Source: Halorubrum hochsteinianum (GTDB taxonomy: Archaea; Halobacteriota; Halobacteria; Halobacteriales; Haloferacaceae). From it: DNA of 64,000 bases. The stretch is from positions 1,736,001-1,800,000 of the forward strand of contig NZ_CP098415.1 of assembly GCF_023702125.1 (NCBI RefSeq), read 5' to 3'. The notes under the pieces are model-generated. The model made no database searches and was not told the DNA's origin. It saw nothing but the letters and a program-made list of their open reading frames with translations. Made by a program: the position numbers and the translations under genes. Below are positions 42,649 through 53,600 of the stretch, piece after piece. Each line of letters starts with the position of its first letter. Within the stretch, counting starts at the first letter, position 1.

Positions 42649-42876
42649 ATGACTCAGAAGACAATCGGACAGAACACCGGCCAATCGGGCCGGGTGAATC
42701 TGTCAGGACCCGAACTCGACCAATTCGATGCGGAGGTTGGGGACGCGATCAAGGTCGATGTCGCCGAGTCGAAGGGGATCGCCAAGGCGCTTATCGAGAA
42801 CAGCACGGAGTGTGAATTCGTTATCGTATCCAAACCAGAATCTGATTCCTCATCCACAGGGGAACACAATGAGTAG
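42649..42876 (+). CDS. small AbrB/SpoVT-like protein, first gene of the operon
   Basis: A 75-aa protein. SGRVNLSGPELDQFDAEVGD followed by AIKVDVAESKGIAKALIE has the swapped-hairpin pattern of AbrB/MazE-type DNA-binding proteins (strand, Gly turn, DxFxxExGD loop). It probably regulates the operon. The ATG at 42649 is preferred to GTG at 42637. The stop overlaps the DUF499 start by 8 nt, so the two are coupled. The acidic C-terminal tail is disordered. Confidence 0.7.
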   Translation: MTQKTIGQNTGQSGRVNLSGPELDQFDAEVGDAIKVDVAESKGIAKALIENSTECEFVIVSKPESDSSSTGEHNE

Positions 42877-45800
42877 TGAGTATCCCCCTCTCTTCGAGAG
42901 CTGTAAGCCACGAGATGATGTCTTAGACGGCTCACTTCAGGAAGACCAATTCGCCGCAAGTTTAGCTACGGTTGCCCACGACCCTAATAAGGCCGCACCA
43001 AACTACCGCCAGGCCTCCCGATTCTTTGAGATGACCTACCCGACCGAGGGTCTGAAGACGCTTTTGAGCAATCTGACCGGGCGCTTCCTCGCGAGTGGGA
43101 CCGGACAAGCGACAGACTACACCTCCAGCATTCTCTGTCTCGACACGCGCTTTGGTGGTGGGAAAACCCACGACCTCATCGCCTCATACCATCTGGCTGA
43201 ACACGCCGGCGATATTGAGAACCTGGGAGACCATCTTCTACCAAATGACGAGCGTAGCGCAGAAGCCTATCAGAAAGCCGTAAATGATGGACTCTCAGTC
43301 GACTCGGCGGTCTTCGTCGGTGGGCACGTCGACGCCCGGAACGCCCGAAGCGACCGGAACGATCCAAACGCCCCGAACACGAAGACGATGTGGGGCGAGA
43401 TCGCCTACCAGCTCTACGGTGCAGAAGGCTACGAGGAACTGAAAGAGTACGACCAGAATCGGAACGCTCCCGGACAAAACAAGCTCAAAGACCTCTTCGA
43501 ACTCGGCGCTGGCCCCGCACTTGTCCTCATCGACGAGATTGCTGCCTACTTGGAAAGTGCGTCGGCCGTCGAGGTCGGCAGCGCAACGCTGGCCAGCCAG
43601 ACGCTAAGCTTCGTTCTCTCACTCCTGGAGACGGCGTCCGAGTCCGATGATGTCACCATCGTCTACTCAATCGCGGACACCGCGTTCGAGGAGGAAGCCG
43701 AGGACGTCCGTGGGCTTATCGACGAGCTCAACCAGATTGGACGCCGTCAGCATAAGACGGTCACACCAACCGACGAGAGCGAGGTGGGGCAGGTGCTCCA
43801 GCATCGTCTCTTCGAGGATATCGACGATGAGGCCGCATCTGAGGTGTCCCAGTCGTACTTCCAGTTGTACACCAACAGCGAGCGGCAGTTCCCCCAGGAG
43901 GCGACGGACGCGAGCTACGTCGACCGGCTCGAACGAGAGTACCCGTTCCACCCGACGGTCATCGATACGCTCACGGAGAAGATCGACACGATTCCGAAGT
44001 TCCAGCGAACCCGTGGGGCGCTGAAGCTCCTTGCGCGGGCTGTCTACTATCGATGGAACAACCGCCCGGACCACTACGAGCGTCACTGGGTGCGACTCTA
44101 CGACCTCACACCGTCGGACGACGCTCCGAGCGGGAGTATCAGTTCGACCCTCCATGAGTCGTTGTTCGAGTTTGTCGACCTCAGTTCGGCTGTCTCCGCA
44201 GACATCTACAACGATGACGGGACTGCCCACGCACAACTCGAGGATCGCAAGTGGACAGAGAAGGGAATCCCGGCACTCGGCTCACACATGACCACCGCCG
44301 TTCTCTGGCATAGCCTGGCCTACGGAGAACAGGCGACCGGGATCACCCGGGCCGAGATGAACGAAACGCTGGGTCACCCGGACATTCGCTTTGACAACTA
44401 CGACTCGGCCCTCGATGCGCTGGCGGGCTCGGACATGAGCGTCGCGTGCTACTACCTCTACGACGAGGAGCGGGTTCGATTCAAGTCCGATCCGAACCTC
44501 ATCAGAATCATCGACCAGCGCGTCGACAATACCCCCGACGCGCAAGCGCGCTCGCGATTCGAAGCCAGACTGGAGAGCGAAACCGGGACTGGTGCGTTCG
44601 AACCAGTCTCCTACCCAGAATCGCCGGCCGATCTCCCGGACAAGGCGTCGACGCCACAGCTCGCCGTGATGCACATGGACACGGCGCCGGTCACTAAGGA
44701 ATTACTCGAAGACGAATCGAACCCGGAGTCCGTCCCCGAGAAGGTTCAATCACTGTACCAGAAGTCAGCCACGAAGCAGGGCGGCGATGTCCAGAGTCGA
44801 GTCTACAAGAACTACGTCCTGTTCCTCGCCCCAGACGACGAGCGCGTGCGTAGTGCCGTCGACGAAGCCCGACACCTCGAAGCCATCGAAGCGCTCCTCG
44901 ATGACTCTCAGCAGACCGCAGACCTCTCAGAGGACCAAATCGAGGAGCTTCGCGAGCGCCAGGACAAGAAGTACGGGCTACTCGGTGAGCTCGTCCGCGG
45001 GGTCTATCGCCATCTCTACTACGTCGACCGCGATGGGCTCACCCACATTACGATCAACGCGACCGAGGCGAACGGCGGCACCTCGCTCGTCAATGCCGTC
45101 GAGGAAACCCTCGACGACCGCCTGATCCGCGCCGACGCCGACGCGAAGGGTGTCGCGTTCTTCAAGCAGAAACTCTGGCAGCGGACGCAGGACTCGATGA
45201 CGACGCAGCAGCTCGTCGAACAGTTCGCCAAGAAGCCGGGACTCCCGTACCTCCTGAGCACAAAGCCGCTGCGCAAGACCGTCGCGAAGATGGTCGACGA
45301 GAGCGGCTACACCTACTGGGACGCCGAAACTGAGACCGCCTACTGGGACGGCGACGCCGATGACCACCCCGAGAACTGGCGGAAGCGGGAGCCATTCGCT
45401 GACGCACCGGACGTTCGTACCTCGATCAAGGATACCGACGTGAAGATCGGGAACGACTACGTCGTCTATACGGGCATCGAAGCTCTCCTCGACGTCCACC
45501 ACGACTCGATCCGACCGCCCGAAGCTACAGAGGTCGAGTGCGCCGAGGACGGCTGTACGACGATGGTTGAGCCGTCTGATGACGGCCCAGCGTATTGTGA
45601 GGAACACCGAAAGCCCCCAGAGAAGGCTCGCTGTCAGAGCTGCGGCGAGCAGTACGACGAGAGCGAACTGAACGCCCAGGGGATCTGCCCCGACTGTGCG
45701 CAGCCTTCGGGCTGGGACACGGCGACGAGCCAGATGGCGGCGTCGCGGGCGTTCAACGAGGTACGAACCCACGCGCTCTCGAAAGCGGCGTCGGGGGGCG

Positions 45801-46195
45801 CACCAGGCGTCTCGCAGGCCACGGTCGAAGTGGTGGGCGAGGATCGGCTCTCGAAGGGATCGTTCATCGCTCAGCGAGATGCCTTCACCGACCGGTCGGA
45901 CGCGGTCTCGGTCCGGATGAGCTACGACGTGAAGACTTCGACGGGGTCGAGCTACAGCGCGGACTACCAGGGAAGTCTCGACGACTTCTCGCGCGTGACG
46001 AACCAGCCCGACCCGTTCGGCGAGTCGGTCAACGTCACGCTGAAGTTCCGTGTCGACTTCGACGAGCCCGAACGAATAACTGACGCCGAGGACGACGTGC
46101 TCGCAGAGTTACAGGCGGGCCTCGGCCAGACCAATATCGACGTGAAAGTTCAAGCCAGAGGACCGACCGAAGTACCCCCTGAGGCAACCCAATGA
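42869..46195 (+). CDS. DUF499-family P-loop ATPase (BrxC/PglY-like role)
   Basis: A 1108-aa protein. Walker A lies in LDTRFGGGKTHDLIASYH (~residue 95-105) and Walker B in PALVLIDEIAAYLE (~215-228). DUF499 ATPases occur in antiviral loci beside DUF1156 methyltransferases and helicases and are thought to act like the large BREX ATPase BrxC/PglY. The middle is helical. Near residue 920 there is a zinc ribbon (RCQSCGEQYDESELN, then GICPDCAQ) preceded by another Cys cluster (CAEDGCTTMV, CEEHR). The C-terminal ~170 residues form a beta-rich domain. The stop overlaps the next ATG (ATGA). Confidence 0.88.
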   Translation: MSSEYPPLFESCKPRDDVLDGSLQEDQFAASLATVAHDPNKAAPNYRQASRFFEMTYPTEGLKTLLSNLTGRFLASGTGQATDYTSSILCLDTRFGGGKTHDLIASYHLAEHAGDIENLGDHLLPNDERSAEAYQKAVNDGLSVDSAVFVGGHVDARNARSDRNDPNAPNTKTMWGEIAYQLYGAEGYEELKEYDQNRNAPGQNKLKDLFELGAGPALVLIDEIAAYLESASAVEVGSATLASQTLSFVLSLLETASESDDVTIVYSIADTAFEEEAEDVRGLIDELNQIGRRQHKTVTPTDESEVGQVLQHRLFEDIDDEAASEVSQSYFQLYTNSERQFPQEATDASYVDRLEREYPFHPTVIDTLTEKIDTIPKFQRTRGALKLLARAVYYRWNNRPDHYERHWVRLYDLTPSDDAPSGSISSTLHESLFEFVDLSSAVSADIYNDDGTAHAQLEDRKWTEKGIPALGSHMTTAVLWHSLAYGEQATGITRAEMNETLGHPDIRFDNYDSALDALAGSDMSVACYYLYDEERVRFKSDPNLIRIIDQRVDNTPDAQARSRFEARLESETGTGAFEPVSYPESPADLPDKASTPQLAVMHMDTAPVTKELLEDESNPESVPEKVQSLYQKSATKQGGDVQSRVYKNYVLFLAPDDERVRSAVDEARHLEAIEALLDDSQQTADLSEDQIEELRERQDKKYGLLGELVRGVYRHLYYVDRDGLTHITINATEANGGTSLVNAVEETLDDRLIRADADAKGVAFFKQKLWQRTQDSMTTQQLVEQFAKKPGLPYLLSTKPLRKTVAKMVDESGYTYWDAETETAYWDGDADDHPENWRKREPFADAPDVRTSIKDTDVKIGNDYVVYTGIEALLDVHHDSIRPPEATEVECAEDGCTTMVEPSDDGPAYCEEHRKPPEKARCQSCGEQYDESELNAQGICPDCAQPSGWDTATSQMAASRAFNEVRTHALSKAASGGAPGVSQATVEVVGEDRLSKGSFIAQRDAFTDRSDAVSVRMSYDVKTSTGSSYSADYQGSLDDFSRVTNQPDPFGESVNVTLKFRVDFDEPERITDAEDDVLAELQAGLGQTNIDVKVQARGPTEVPPEATQ

Positions 46196-46812
46196 AGACG
46201 GGACTCGACTCAACGCAAGCCAGCGCGGCGACTGAGGACGCACCGGCGCCCTCCTTCGGGAGTAGCGTCTACGGCGGCCGACCGACGTTCGCGATGACGC
46301 GCCGCGAGGGCTCGAACGGCGGCGAGGTTACGCTGTACGAACTCCTCCCCGAAGACCAGGCGGCCGCCCGTCGTGACAGACTCGAACGCCGCGGGCGTTC
46401 GCTCACCGGCGAGTCCTTCGAAGAGGTCTTGGACGATTCGTCGGCTGAGGGTGCGACGCGCTGGGACTGGGAAGGATGGACGGCGGTGAAGATCGCGCGT
46501 CTCGACGGCGGTCGCTTCCGTGCTCTCTCCCCACTCATCAAGGAGACTGTCGACGGCGCGGAACTCGACGCCACCACCGTGACCACCAGCGGTGCCGGCG
46601 ACCTCTTCCTCCCGGAGGCCGTCGGCGTTCGCCTGGCGCTCGCGTTCCGCGGCATCAAACCGCTCCAGCGTGTCGACCGGATGCGTGCCCTGTGCCGCGG
46701 CATCACCCGCATGGGTGACGAGGAGTGTTACTACTGGCACGCGAAGTGTCGCGCCCCGTCCAGCCCGAACGGCGAAAAAGCACTGCGGACCCTACTGACT
46801 GACCACCTATGA
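46192..46812 (+). CDS. unknown protein of the defence-like operon (206 aa)
   Basis: A soluble protein with no recognised family. It contains FAMTRREGSNGGEVTLYELL and WDWEGWTAVKIARLDGGRFR, then FLPEAVGVRLALAFRGIKPL and EECYYWHAKCRAPSSPNGEK. The last part has a basic, Cys-containing end that could contact nucleic acid. It overlaps both neighbours by 4 nt (ATGA at each end), so its product is made in strict ratio with the ATPase and methyltransferase and is probably a complex subunit. Confidence 0.75.
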   Translation: MKTGLDSTQASAATEDAPAPSFGSSVYGGRPTFAMTRREGSNGGEVTLYELLPEDQAAARRDRLERRGRSLTGESFEEVLDDSSAEGATRWDWEGWTAVKIARLDGGRFRALSPLIKETVDGAELDATTVTTSGAGDLFLPEAVGVRLALAFRGIKPLQRVDRMRALCRGITRMGDEECYYWHAKCRAPSSPNGEKALRTLLTDHL

Positions 46813-49673
46813 GTGAACACGACGACGATCTGAAACCGCTCGCTATCGAAGGACAGCTTCCGTTGAAAGCGGTGGGAATCGAGAATCTGCGTGAAGCTAA
46901 CCCTCAGTATCTCCCACCTCATCGCTATCTCCATCCGTGGTTTGCACGCCGACCCACCCCAGCCTCCCGATTGGCGATTCTAGCCTCAGTTCTTCCAGAG
47001 GGGGTTGAATCTGACGACCTGCTCCGCTGGATGCAGATTGGCCCAAAGGAGGGGATTGAGGGGGATATAGCGAGTTATGTCGAGCGGAAGAAAGCTACCG
47101 AAAATGAACGAAGTGGAAATCTGGAAAGCCACTATCGATACCCCCGTCCGTTCACCCGTTCGCCAAGTAAGACGCAACGGGAAGAACTACACGAGACACT
47201 GAGACAGCACTGGGATGGGGAACTTCCGTCTGTCTTAGATCCGACAGCAGGAGGCGGCGTAATTCCTTATGAGTCACTACGCTATGAACTTCCGACTCAT
47301 GCTAACGAACTCAATCCAGTTCCCTCCCTAATTCTCAAAGTGATGTTGGAGTATGCGCCGGAGGTAGGGGGCATTGAGTCCCAAGTATCTCGATGGGCCG
47401 AAGAAGTCAACAGTATCGCGTCTAATGAGATTGAGGACTATTTCCCCAGTAGCGAGAGAGGGCAAAAGCCGGACAACTACGTCTGTACATACAGCGTTCA
47501 GTGTAACTCCTGTGGCGCCAGTATTCCGCTCGTCCCGAAATGGTGGATTCGAACTAGGAGCGACGGAATAGACGTAGTTTCCAAACCGACAATTGGCGAG
47601 GACGGCTCAACCAGCTACGAGGTTATTGTCAATCCCAGCGAGGATGACTTAGAGGGGTTCGATCCAAGTGAAGGCCCCGTCTCTCGTGGCGGAGACGCCG
47701 AGTGTCTGAACTGTGGGGTCGTCACAGAAGATGACGAAGTACGTGCAAACTTCCAAAATGGTGATTTCGAGTATGAAGTGTACTGCGTCCGCTTTGTCAC
47801 CGACGATGGGGACCATGGGTTCCGGTCACCGACGGAAGAAGACGAGGCCGCGTTCGAAGCCGCCAAGGAAAGGATAGACTCGGACTTTGAGCTATCTACC
47901 TTTCTCACCGATCCAATTCCGGAAGGGAACAAAACGTCAGAGCCACAGAATTATGGGATGAAAGAATGGCGAGACCTGTTTTCGCCTCGCCAATTAGTCT
48001 GTAACTATGAATACGTCAGGGCGATCAACCAGCTTGAGCCGTCTATCCGCGAAGAGCACGACGCACAAACTGCTGAGGCGATTTGTACGTTATTGGTTCT
48101 TGCATTCACAAAACTAATTGATCGGAACATTCGGTTGGCGGATTGGGATACAACAAAGGGTTATCCAAATCCCATGTTCAAGGGCAAAAACTTCGCCTTT
48201 AAGCGTGTATTTGTAGAGAACAACATCTCGGTTGGTGGACTCGACTTCCTGTCAAGTGTTGATAAAATCTATGACTCCTATTCAGAGTTAGTAGATTATC
48301 TGCCGGACGGGTCACAACCCGCATCGCTCTCAATTGGCGATGCCCGTGATCTGCCACAGGACAGTAACAGCATTTCGGCCGTCATTGCTGATCCCCCATA
48401 TTACAGCAGTATACAGTACGCAGAGCTCTCCGACGTGTTCTATGTCTGGATGCGGGAGTGTCTCCAAGGTGTTTTCCCAGACATGTTCTCGCGCTCTCTC
48501 ACAGATAAGGACGCCGAGGCAGTGGCCAATCCCGACCGCTTCACCGACGTCGCCGGAGAGGAAGCCTCAAAACGTGAATTAGCAAACCAGGACTACGAGC
48601 AGAAGATGAGCGACATTTTCTCGGAACTCTATCGGGTCTTGGAACCTGGCGGCGTAATGACGGTCATGTTCACGCACAAAGAGACGGACGCTTGGGATAC
48701 GTTGACGATGTCGCTTATCAACTCCGGGTTTGTTATCACCTCAACTCATCCGATTACGAGTGAGATGCCCCAGCGAGCGGGAATGAAGAACAGCGCCTCC
48801 GCAGACTCTACCCTCCTCCTCACGGGCCGTAAACCACACGAAGAACGCGATCCCGAGAATGCGGTCCCGACTCTCTGGAGCGACGTCGAGGCCGACACGA
48901 GAAAGGCCGCGAAGGAGGCTGCCCGCGACCTCCTCGAGTCCGGTGTCTCCCTGACCAAGACCGACGTCATCATCTCTGCGTTCGGCCCGACGCTACGGGT
49001 CTTCGCCGACGCCTATCCCGTTGTTGACGATCAGGACGAAGAGGTCCCGCCACGGAAGGCTCTCGAAACAGCACGGGAGGCCGTGACTCAGATCCTCGTC
49101 GACGAGTATCTAGAGGGGATGGACGTCGACAACCTCGACGACATCACCGAGTGGTACATCCTCTGCTGGCTCGTCCACGAGGCCGAAACGTTCTCCTACG
49201 ACGACGGTCGCCAGCTCGGGCTGGGTATCGGCGTCGACATCGACGAGATCAAGCGCTCGACGAAGACCTGGCGCAAGAGCCGTGGCGACATCAGCCTTCG
49301 CGGGCACGACGGCCGCGTGCAGAACATCAACGAGAAGCCCGAAGACCGGTCCAGTCGCCTGCCTGTTGACCCCGACGACCTCTCTTTCCCGCGTTCGCTG
49401 GACGCCGTCCACGCCGCAATGCACGTCTACGACAAGCGCGGCGAGACCGAGACTATCGAGTGGCTTCGGGAGCGCAACTTCGACTCGGACAGCCAATTCA
49501 AGGCGACGCTGAAGGCGCTGCTCCAGGTGCTGCCGCATAACCACGAGGACTGGGAACTTGCTCGGGACCTCGCCGTCGGTCGCACGAGCGATGTGCTTGA
49601 TTTGGACTTCAGCCCCAACGTCTTCGCCGAGGACGGCGACGAGACGAAACAGAGCACGCTCGGTGGGCACTAA
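46809..49673 (+). CDS. DUF1156-family DNA methyltransferase
   Basis: A 954-aa predicted N6-adenine (or N4-cytosine) DNA methyltransferase. DUF1156 is at the N-terminus (PPHRYLHPWFARRPTPASRL, ~residues 36-56). A split catalytic core follows: SVLDPTAGGGVIPYESLRYE (~140-160) contains the AdoMet loop and IADPPYYSSIQYAELSD (~525) the DPPY motif. Zinc-ribbon pairs (CNSCGASIPL and CLNCGVVTED) lie in between. The C-terminal ~280 residues are helical and acidic. The 5' ~2 kb is AT-richer than the 3' end and neighbours, a mosaic. It should protect self DNA, as in BREX PglX. Confidence 0.9.
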   Translation: MSEHDDDLKPLAIEGQLPLKAVGIENLREANPQYLPPHRYLHPWFARRPTPASRLAILASVLPEGVESDDLLRWMQIGPKEGIEGDIASYVERKKATENERSGNLESHYRYPRPFTRSPSKTQREELHETLRQHWDGELPSVLDPTAGGGVIPYESLRYELPTHANELNPVPSLILKVMLEYAPEVGGIESQVSRWAEEVNSIASNEIEDYFPSSERGQKPDNYVCTYSVQCNSCGASIPLVPKWWIRTRSDGIDVVSKPTIGEDGSTSYEVIVNPSEDDLEGFDPSEGPVSRGGDAECLNCGVVTEDDEVRANFQNGDFEYEVYCVRFVTDDGDHGFRSPTEEDEAAFEAAKERIDSDFELSTFLTDPIPEGNKTSEPQNYGMKEWRDLFSPRQLVCNYEYVRAINQLEPSIREEHDAQTAEAICTLLVLAFTKLIDRNIRLADWDTTKGYPNPMFKGKNFAFKRVFVENNISVGGLDFLSSVDKIYDSYSELVDYLPDGSQPASLSIGDARDLPQDSNSISAVIADPPYYSSIQYAELSDVFYVWMRECLQGVFPDMFSRSLTDKDAEAVANPDRFTDVAGEEASKRELANQDYEQKMSDIFSELYRVLEPGGVMTVMFTHKETDAWDTLTMSLINSGFVITSTHPITSEMPQRAGMKNSASADSTLLLTGRKPHEERDPENAVPTLWSDVEADTRKAAKEAARDLLESGVSLTKTDVIISAFGPTLRVFADAYPVVDDQDEEVPPRKALETAREAVTQILVDEYLEGMDVDNLDDITEWYILCWLVHEAETFSYDDGRQLGLGIGVDIDEIKRSTKTWRKSRGDISLRGHDGRVQNINEKPEDRSSRLPVDPDDLSFPRSLDAVHAAMHVYDKRGETETIEWLRERNFDSDSQFKATLKALLQVLPHNHEDWELARDLAVGRTSDVLDLDFSPNVFAEDGDETKQSTLGGH

Positions 49674-49678
49674 GCAGA

Positions 49679-50650
49679 ATGCGAGCGTTCGGCGACCTCA
49701 CCGCGGTTCACCTCGCTCTCTGGGAGCATGGTGATGGGTCGCCGACGAAGCTACATGTTCCGCTTCCCGCCGATCAGTGGCACGCCGCGATTATCGACCT
49801 CTGCTGGCGACGGTTCCAGTATTGTCTTCACGCCCATAACGAAGCCATGTCGGTCTACGAAACCGACATCGAACGCCGCCGTTCATTTGATGGGCGAGTC
49901 CTCGACCCGCTACCAGTACGGCTCAGCTGGGGAATGGGAGAGGTCGCCGATCTCCTCAGCAGCTTCGAGTCGACCTTCGATGCGTTCACTGCGTCCATAG
50001 ATGCGTGCCGGCAGCGAGCGACGTTCGGAAACGAAACCAGCTACGAACTCCTGTCACGCCGCTGGCTGCGGGAGTCACGAGAGCTTCGCGACCGAATCGA
50101 ATTCTCGCTTCAGACGTCGATGTGGGTCCAGTGGATTAGCGAAAGCGTCTGGCAAGCCGGTGAGCTGTCGACACATTTGCGGGACGAAGACTCGCGCTAT
50201 CTACAACAGTACGGCCCCGACATGTTCAGCTATATTGCGCATCCACCGTTGCTCGTGGCCGTCCTGACCAGTGCGGCGATGGTCGAGGAAGTTGGAGCGG
50301 TCACAGTGAAAGAGCTTGATACAGGTATCGACCCAAATTTGGACGAAACCACGCTTGAGGAAGTTATTGGGTGGGTTCGAGACGAAGGATTTGCACCAGA
50401 GAGCGTCGACTTAGAGGTTCTTGACGACACACTCCGGGAGGCACGAAACGATCTCTCTCACTCGATGACGGCACGAGGGACGACAGTAACCTTGGACACG
50501 TTCGAGACGTACATCGAAGCAGTCCAGATAGCAGTAGGATTGGCCCTGAGTCTCGCTGACCGGCTGGCTACCGATGTGCTGGCAGACTTGGCCGATCTAT
50601 CCCTGACTCCGAACCGGGACAATAGCGGAGCGACTGGAGTGATTAAGTAG
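49679..50650 (+). CDS. unknown operon protein with a C-terminal HEPN-like motif (323 aa)
   Basis: A mainly helical protein without an assigned family. The N-terminal part contains VHLALWEHGDGSPTKLHVPL and WRRFQYCLHAHNEAMSVYET. Near residue 255 the sequence LREARNDLSHSMTARG holds R-N-D-L-S-H, matching the RNxxxH catalytic motif of HEPN ribonucleases, within a helical setting that fits the fold. If real, this would be an RNase effector in the defence operon. It starts 5 nt after the methyltransferase stop. The motif is short, so chance is possible. Confidence 0.68.
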   Translation: MRAFGDLTAVHLALWEHGDGSPTKLHVPLPADQWHAAIIDLCWRRFQYCLHAHNEAMSVYETDIERRRSFDGRVLDPLPVRLSWGMGEVADLLSSFESTFDAFTASIDACRQRATFGNETSYELLSRRWLRESRELRDRIEFSLQTSMWVQWISESVWQAGELSTHLRDEDSRYLQQYGPDMFSYIAHPPLLVAVLTSAAMVEEVGAVTVKELDTGIDPNLDETTLEEVIGWVRDEGFAPESVDLEVLDDTLREARNDLSHSMTARGTTVTLDTFETYIEAVQIAVGLALSLADRLATDVLADLADLSLTPNRDNSGATGVIK

Positions 50651-50682
50651 CACCAGACTGAGATAGTCAAATAAGCTCACTA

Positions 50683-53600
50683 ATGGCTGACCTTCAGACC
50701 TATTCTTGGGACTCGATTTACGAGAGCCAGCCTTCGACGAGCGGTTCTCATCTTGTTGACGAATTCTATGTTCCAGCCCTCGAACGAAGCGTTCGCTACG
50801 ACCGAGTAGCAGGATACTTCTCTAGCAGTGCTCTCGCCGTTGCAGCTCGCGGTGTCCACGCACTCGTGGAAAACGATGGGGAGATGCGACTCATCGTCGG
50901 CGCTGAACTCTACGAGACCGACCGTCCTGTTCTGGAAGCGCTCTCCGACGAACTCAGCGAGGGCCTTGACGAACTCGACGACGAACGGCTCGACGCCCAG
51001 CTCCAACTCCTCGCGCAACTGCTTCGAGAGGATCGGCTCACGATCAAGGTCGCTGTACCACGGCGAGGGAACTGGGGCATCTTCCACCCGAAGGTCGGCG
51101 TCTTCCATGCCGACCATGGGAACTCGCTGTCGTTTGAGGGCAGCGTCAACGAGACAGCCGGCGGCTGGGAGCGCAATTACGAGCGCTTCAAGGTCCACCG
51201 AGAGTGGCGCGATGGACAGCGGGAATACGTCGAAGGCGACGTCGACACGTTCGACCGTCTCTGGGACAACGATCACACCTACGTCGAAGTCTACGACCTC
51301 CCCGAGGCCATCGAAGAGGAGATTATCCACTGGAAGGCTCCCGACTCCGATACTGAGATCGACACCGCCATCCAGATTGCACGCGGCGAGGCACCCCCGA
51401 CCGAGCGCGACAAAGCAAACATTATCGCTGACGGCTCGCTCGCTCCCGGCGGATTGGCTCTTGCTGAAGAGGGTAGTACGATCACGCCCTGGCCCCACCA
51501 GCGCGTCGTTTCGGACACACTGGTCAACACCTATCCGAACAGTTTCCTCCTGTGTGACGAAGTCGGCCTCGGGAAGACGATCGAGGCTGGTCTGACGCTC
51601 TCTCGGCTTGGGCTAACAGACGATTTGGACACTGGTCTCCTTCTCGTCCCCGCAAGCCTGAGGATTCAGTGGCAAGAGGAGCTCTGGGAGAAGTTCAACA
51701 TCAACGCCTACCGCTTCGATCGGGGGAGCGGAAATCAGTACGTCTTCCACGATGCATTCGGCCGTGAGCACGCGCCACCCTCTGCTGCAAGTCTCGACCT
51801 CGACGCCGACGAGCGGTCGAAAGCGTGGGTCGAGAGTCCAATCTGGCGGTTCCTCCATGACCAGCAGTCCGACGACCAAACCGACGGCCCATCGATCGTC
51901 GTAATGTCGTGGCACACCGCCCGGCTTGATGACCGCTGGGATCAGGTCGCTCCCCGCGACGAAGGCGATGTACGTACTCGCGACGATGTCCCAGCGAGCG
52001 CACGCGGACGCGACACAACCCGTCGTGAGGGCGTCTGGGACGCCGTCATCATCGACGAGGCACACAACGCCCGCTCCGGAAGCAAGTTCTACACGCTCCT
52101 CGAGCGGCTACGTGAACATACCCAGACGTACTACCTGTTGACCGCGACGCCGATGCAGCTGCACGCCGGCGAACTCTACGATTTGATGGCGTTACTGGAC
52201 CTCCCTGGCGAGTGGGACCGGAAAGACCAGTTCGTCGAGTTCTTTGAGACTCGGCAGGCCCTCAATCAGGCGCTAAAAGAACAGGTCGAGAGCGGTGGAG
52301 GGTCTTCAGGGGGATCCTGGTCGGCACAAGCCACCTTGGACGAACAGCGGTACCAGGATCGGCTCCCAAACGAACGAAGGCTCTCCGATAGGGTCTTCGA
52401 CGCGGTCGCGGAGAAACTCGAGATCAACGATGAACAGCACGCACGCGGAATCGCGAAACAGCGTGTACTCGAAGCGTGCAATCTTGCTTCGAACTACGGG
52501 GACCAGTACGACGGGTACGTCGAACGGTTCGAAACGGCGGTACAGGAGTACAACGTCGACCCATTCGAAGCGAACGAGGACGAGAAGCTCAAATACCTCC
52601 TCTATCCGGATTGGAAGGCCGAGGAAGAGTGGCTCACCTACTCACGGAACGATCAACTCAGTGCCCTCGATGATCTCTCAGAAGCTGGCTGGCGAGTCGT
52701 TCGAGACGTTCTCGCGGAATCGACGCCCGTCGACGCCCTCATCCACCGGAATACGCGTGATACCCTGCGGAAGTACGAGAAAGTCGGACTACTGGATGAG
52801 ACCGTTCCGAACAGAAACCCGGAGCAGCGGAAGATCGAACTGACAGACGAAACGCGAGACGTCTACGACCGCATCGACGAGTACACGAGCAAGTTCTACA
52901 AGCTCGCCCAGCAGTCCGATGAGGCTGAGACCAGGGCGATTGGCTTCGTGATGACTACCTACCGCCAGCGACTCACGAGCAGCGTCTACGCGATTTCACA
53001 GAGTCTGCAAACCCGCCTCGAAACCCTTCGAGCACAGCGAACCGTGCTGAAGGGGAAACAACGTGCCACCAATCCCGACCGTTCTCAAGGTAAGTCCAGC
53101 CAAACCCTCTTCGAATCCCTCTCTGAGTACGAACTGGACGACCTCGACACGATTGACGAGGTTAGTGGTGACCTCGAAGACGCCGACCTCGCCGAGATTA
53201 TCCCGAATGTCACCGACCAGGGAATCAATCTACTCGAACAGGAGATCGAAGAGCTGGAGTCGTTCGTTAATGATCTCAAGCGTATCGACGAAGACCCGAA
53301 GGTTAGTCGACTCATCAGCGACCTGGGGAAACTGGACCGTGAAGGACATAATCGAGTCATAATCTTCACGCAGTACACCGATACGATGGACTTCATCCGG
53401 AACAGCTTGACGTCCATCCACGGCGCAACGGTCGCAACGTACTCTGGTCGCGGTGGCGAGATGTATGACCTCGACAGCGAGGGCTGGACGACCGTTGGTA
53501 AAGAGCGTGTGAAGCGAGAGTTCGCTGACGACGACGGTCAAGTCGATATACTCGTATGCACTGACTCAGCCAGTGAAGGGCTGAACCTTCAGGAGTGTGG

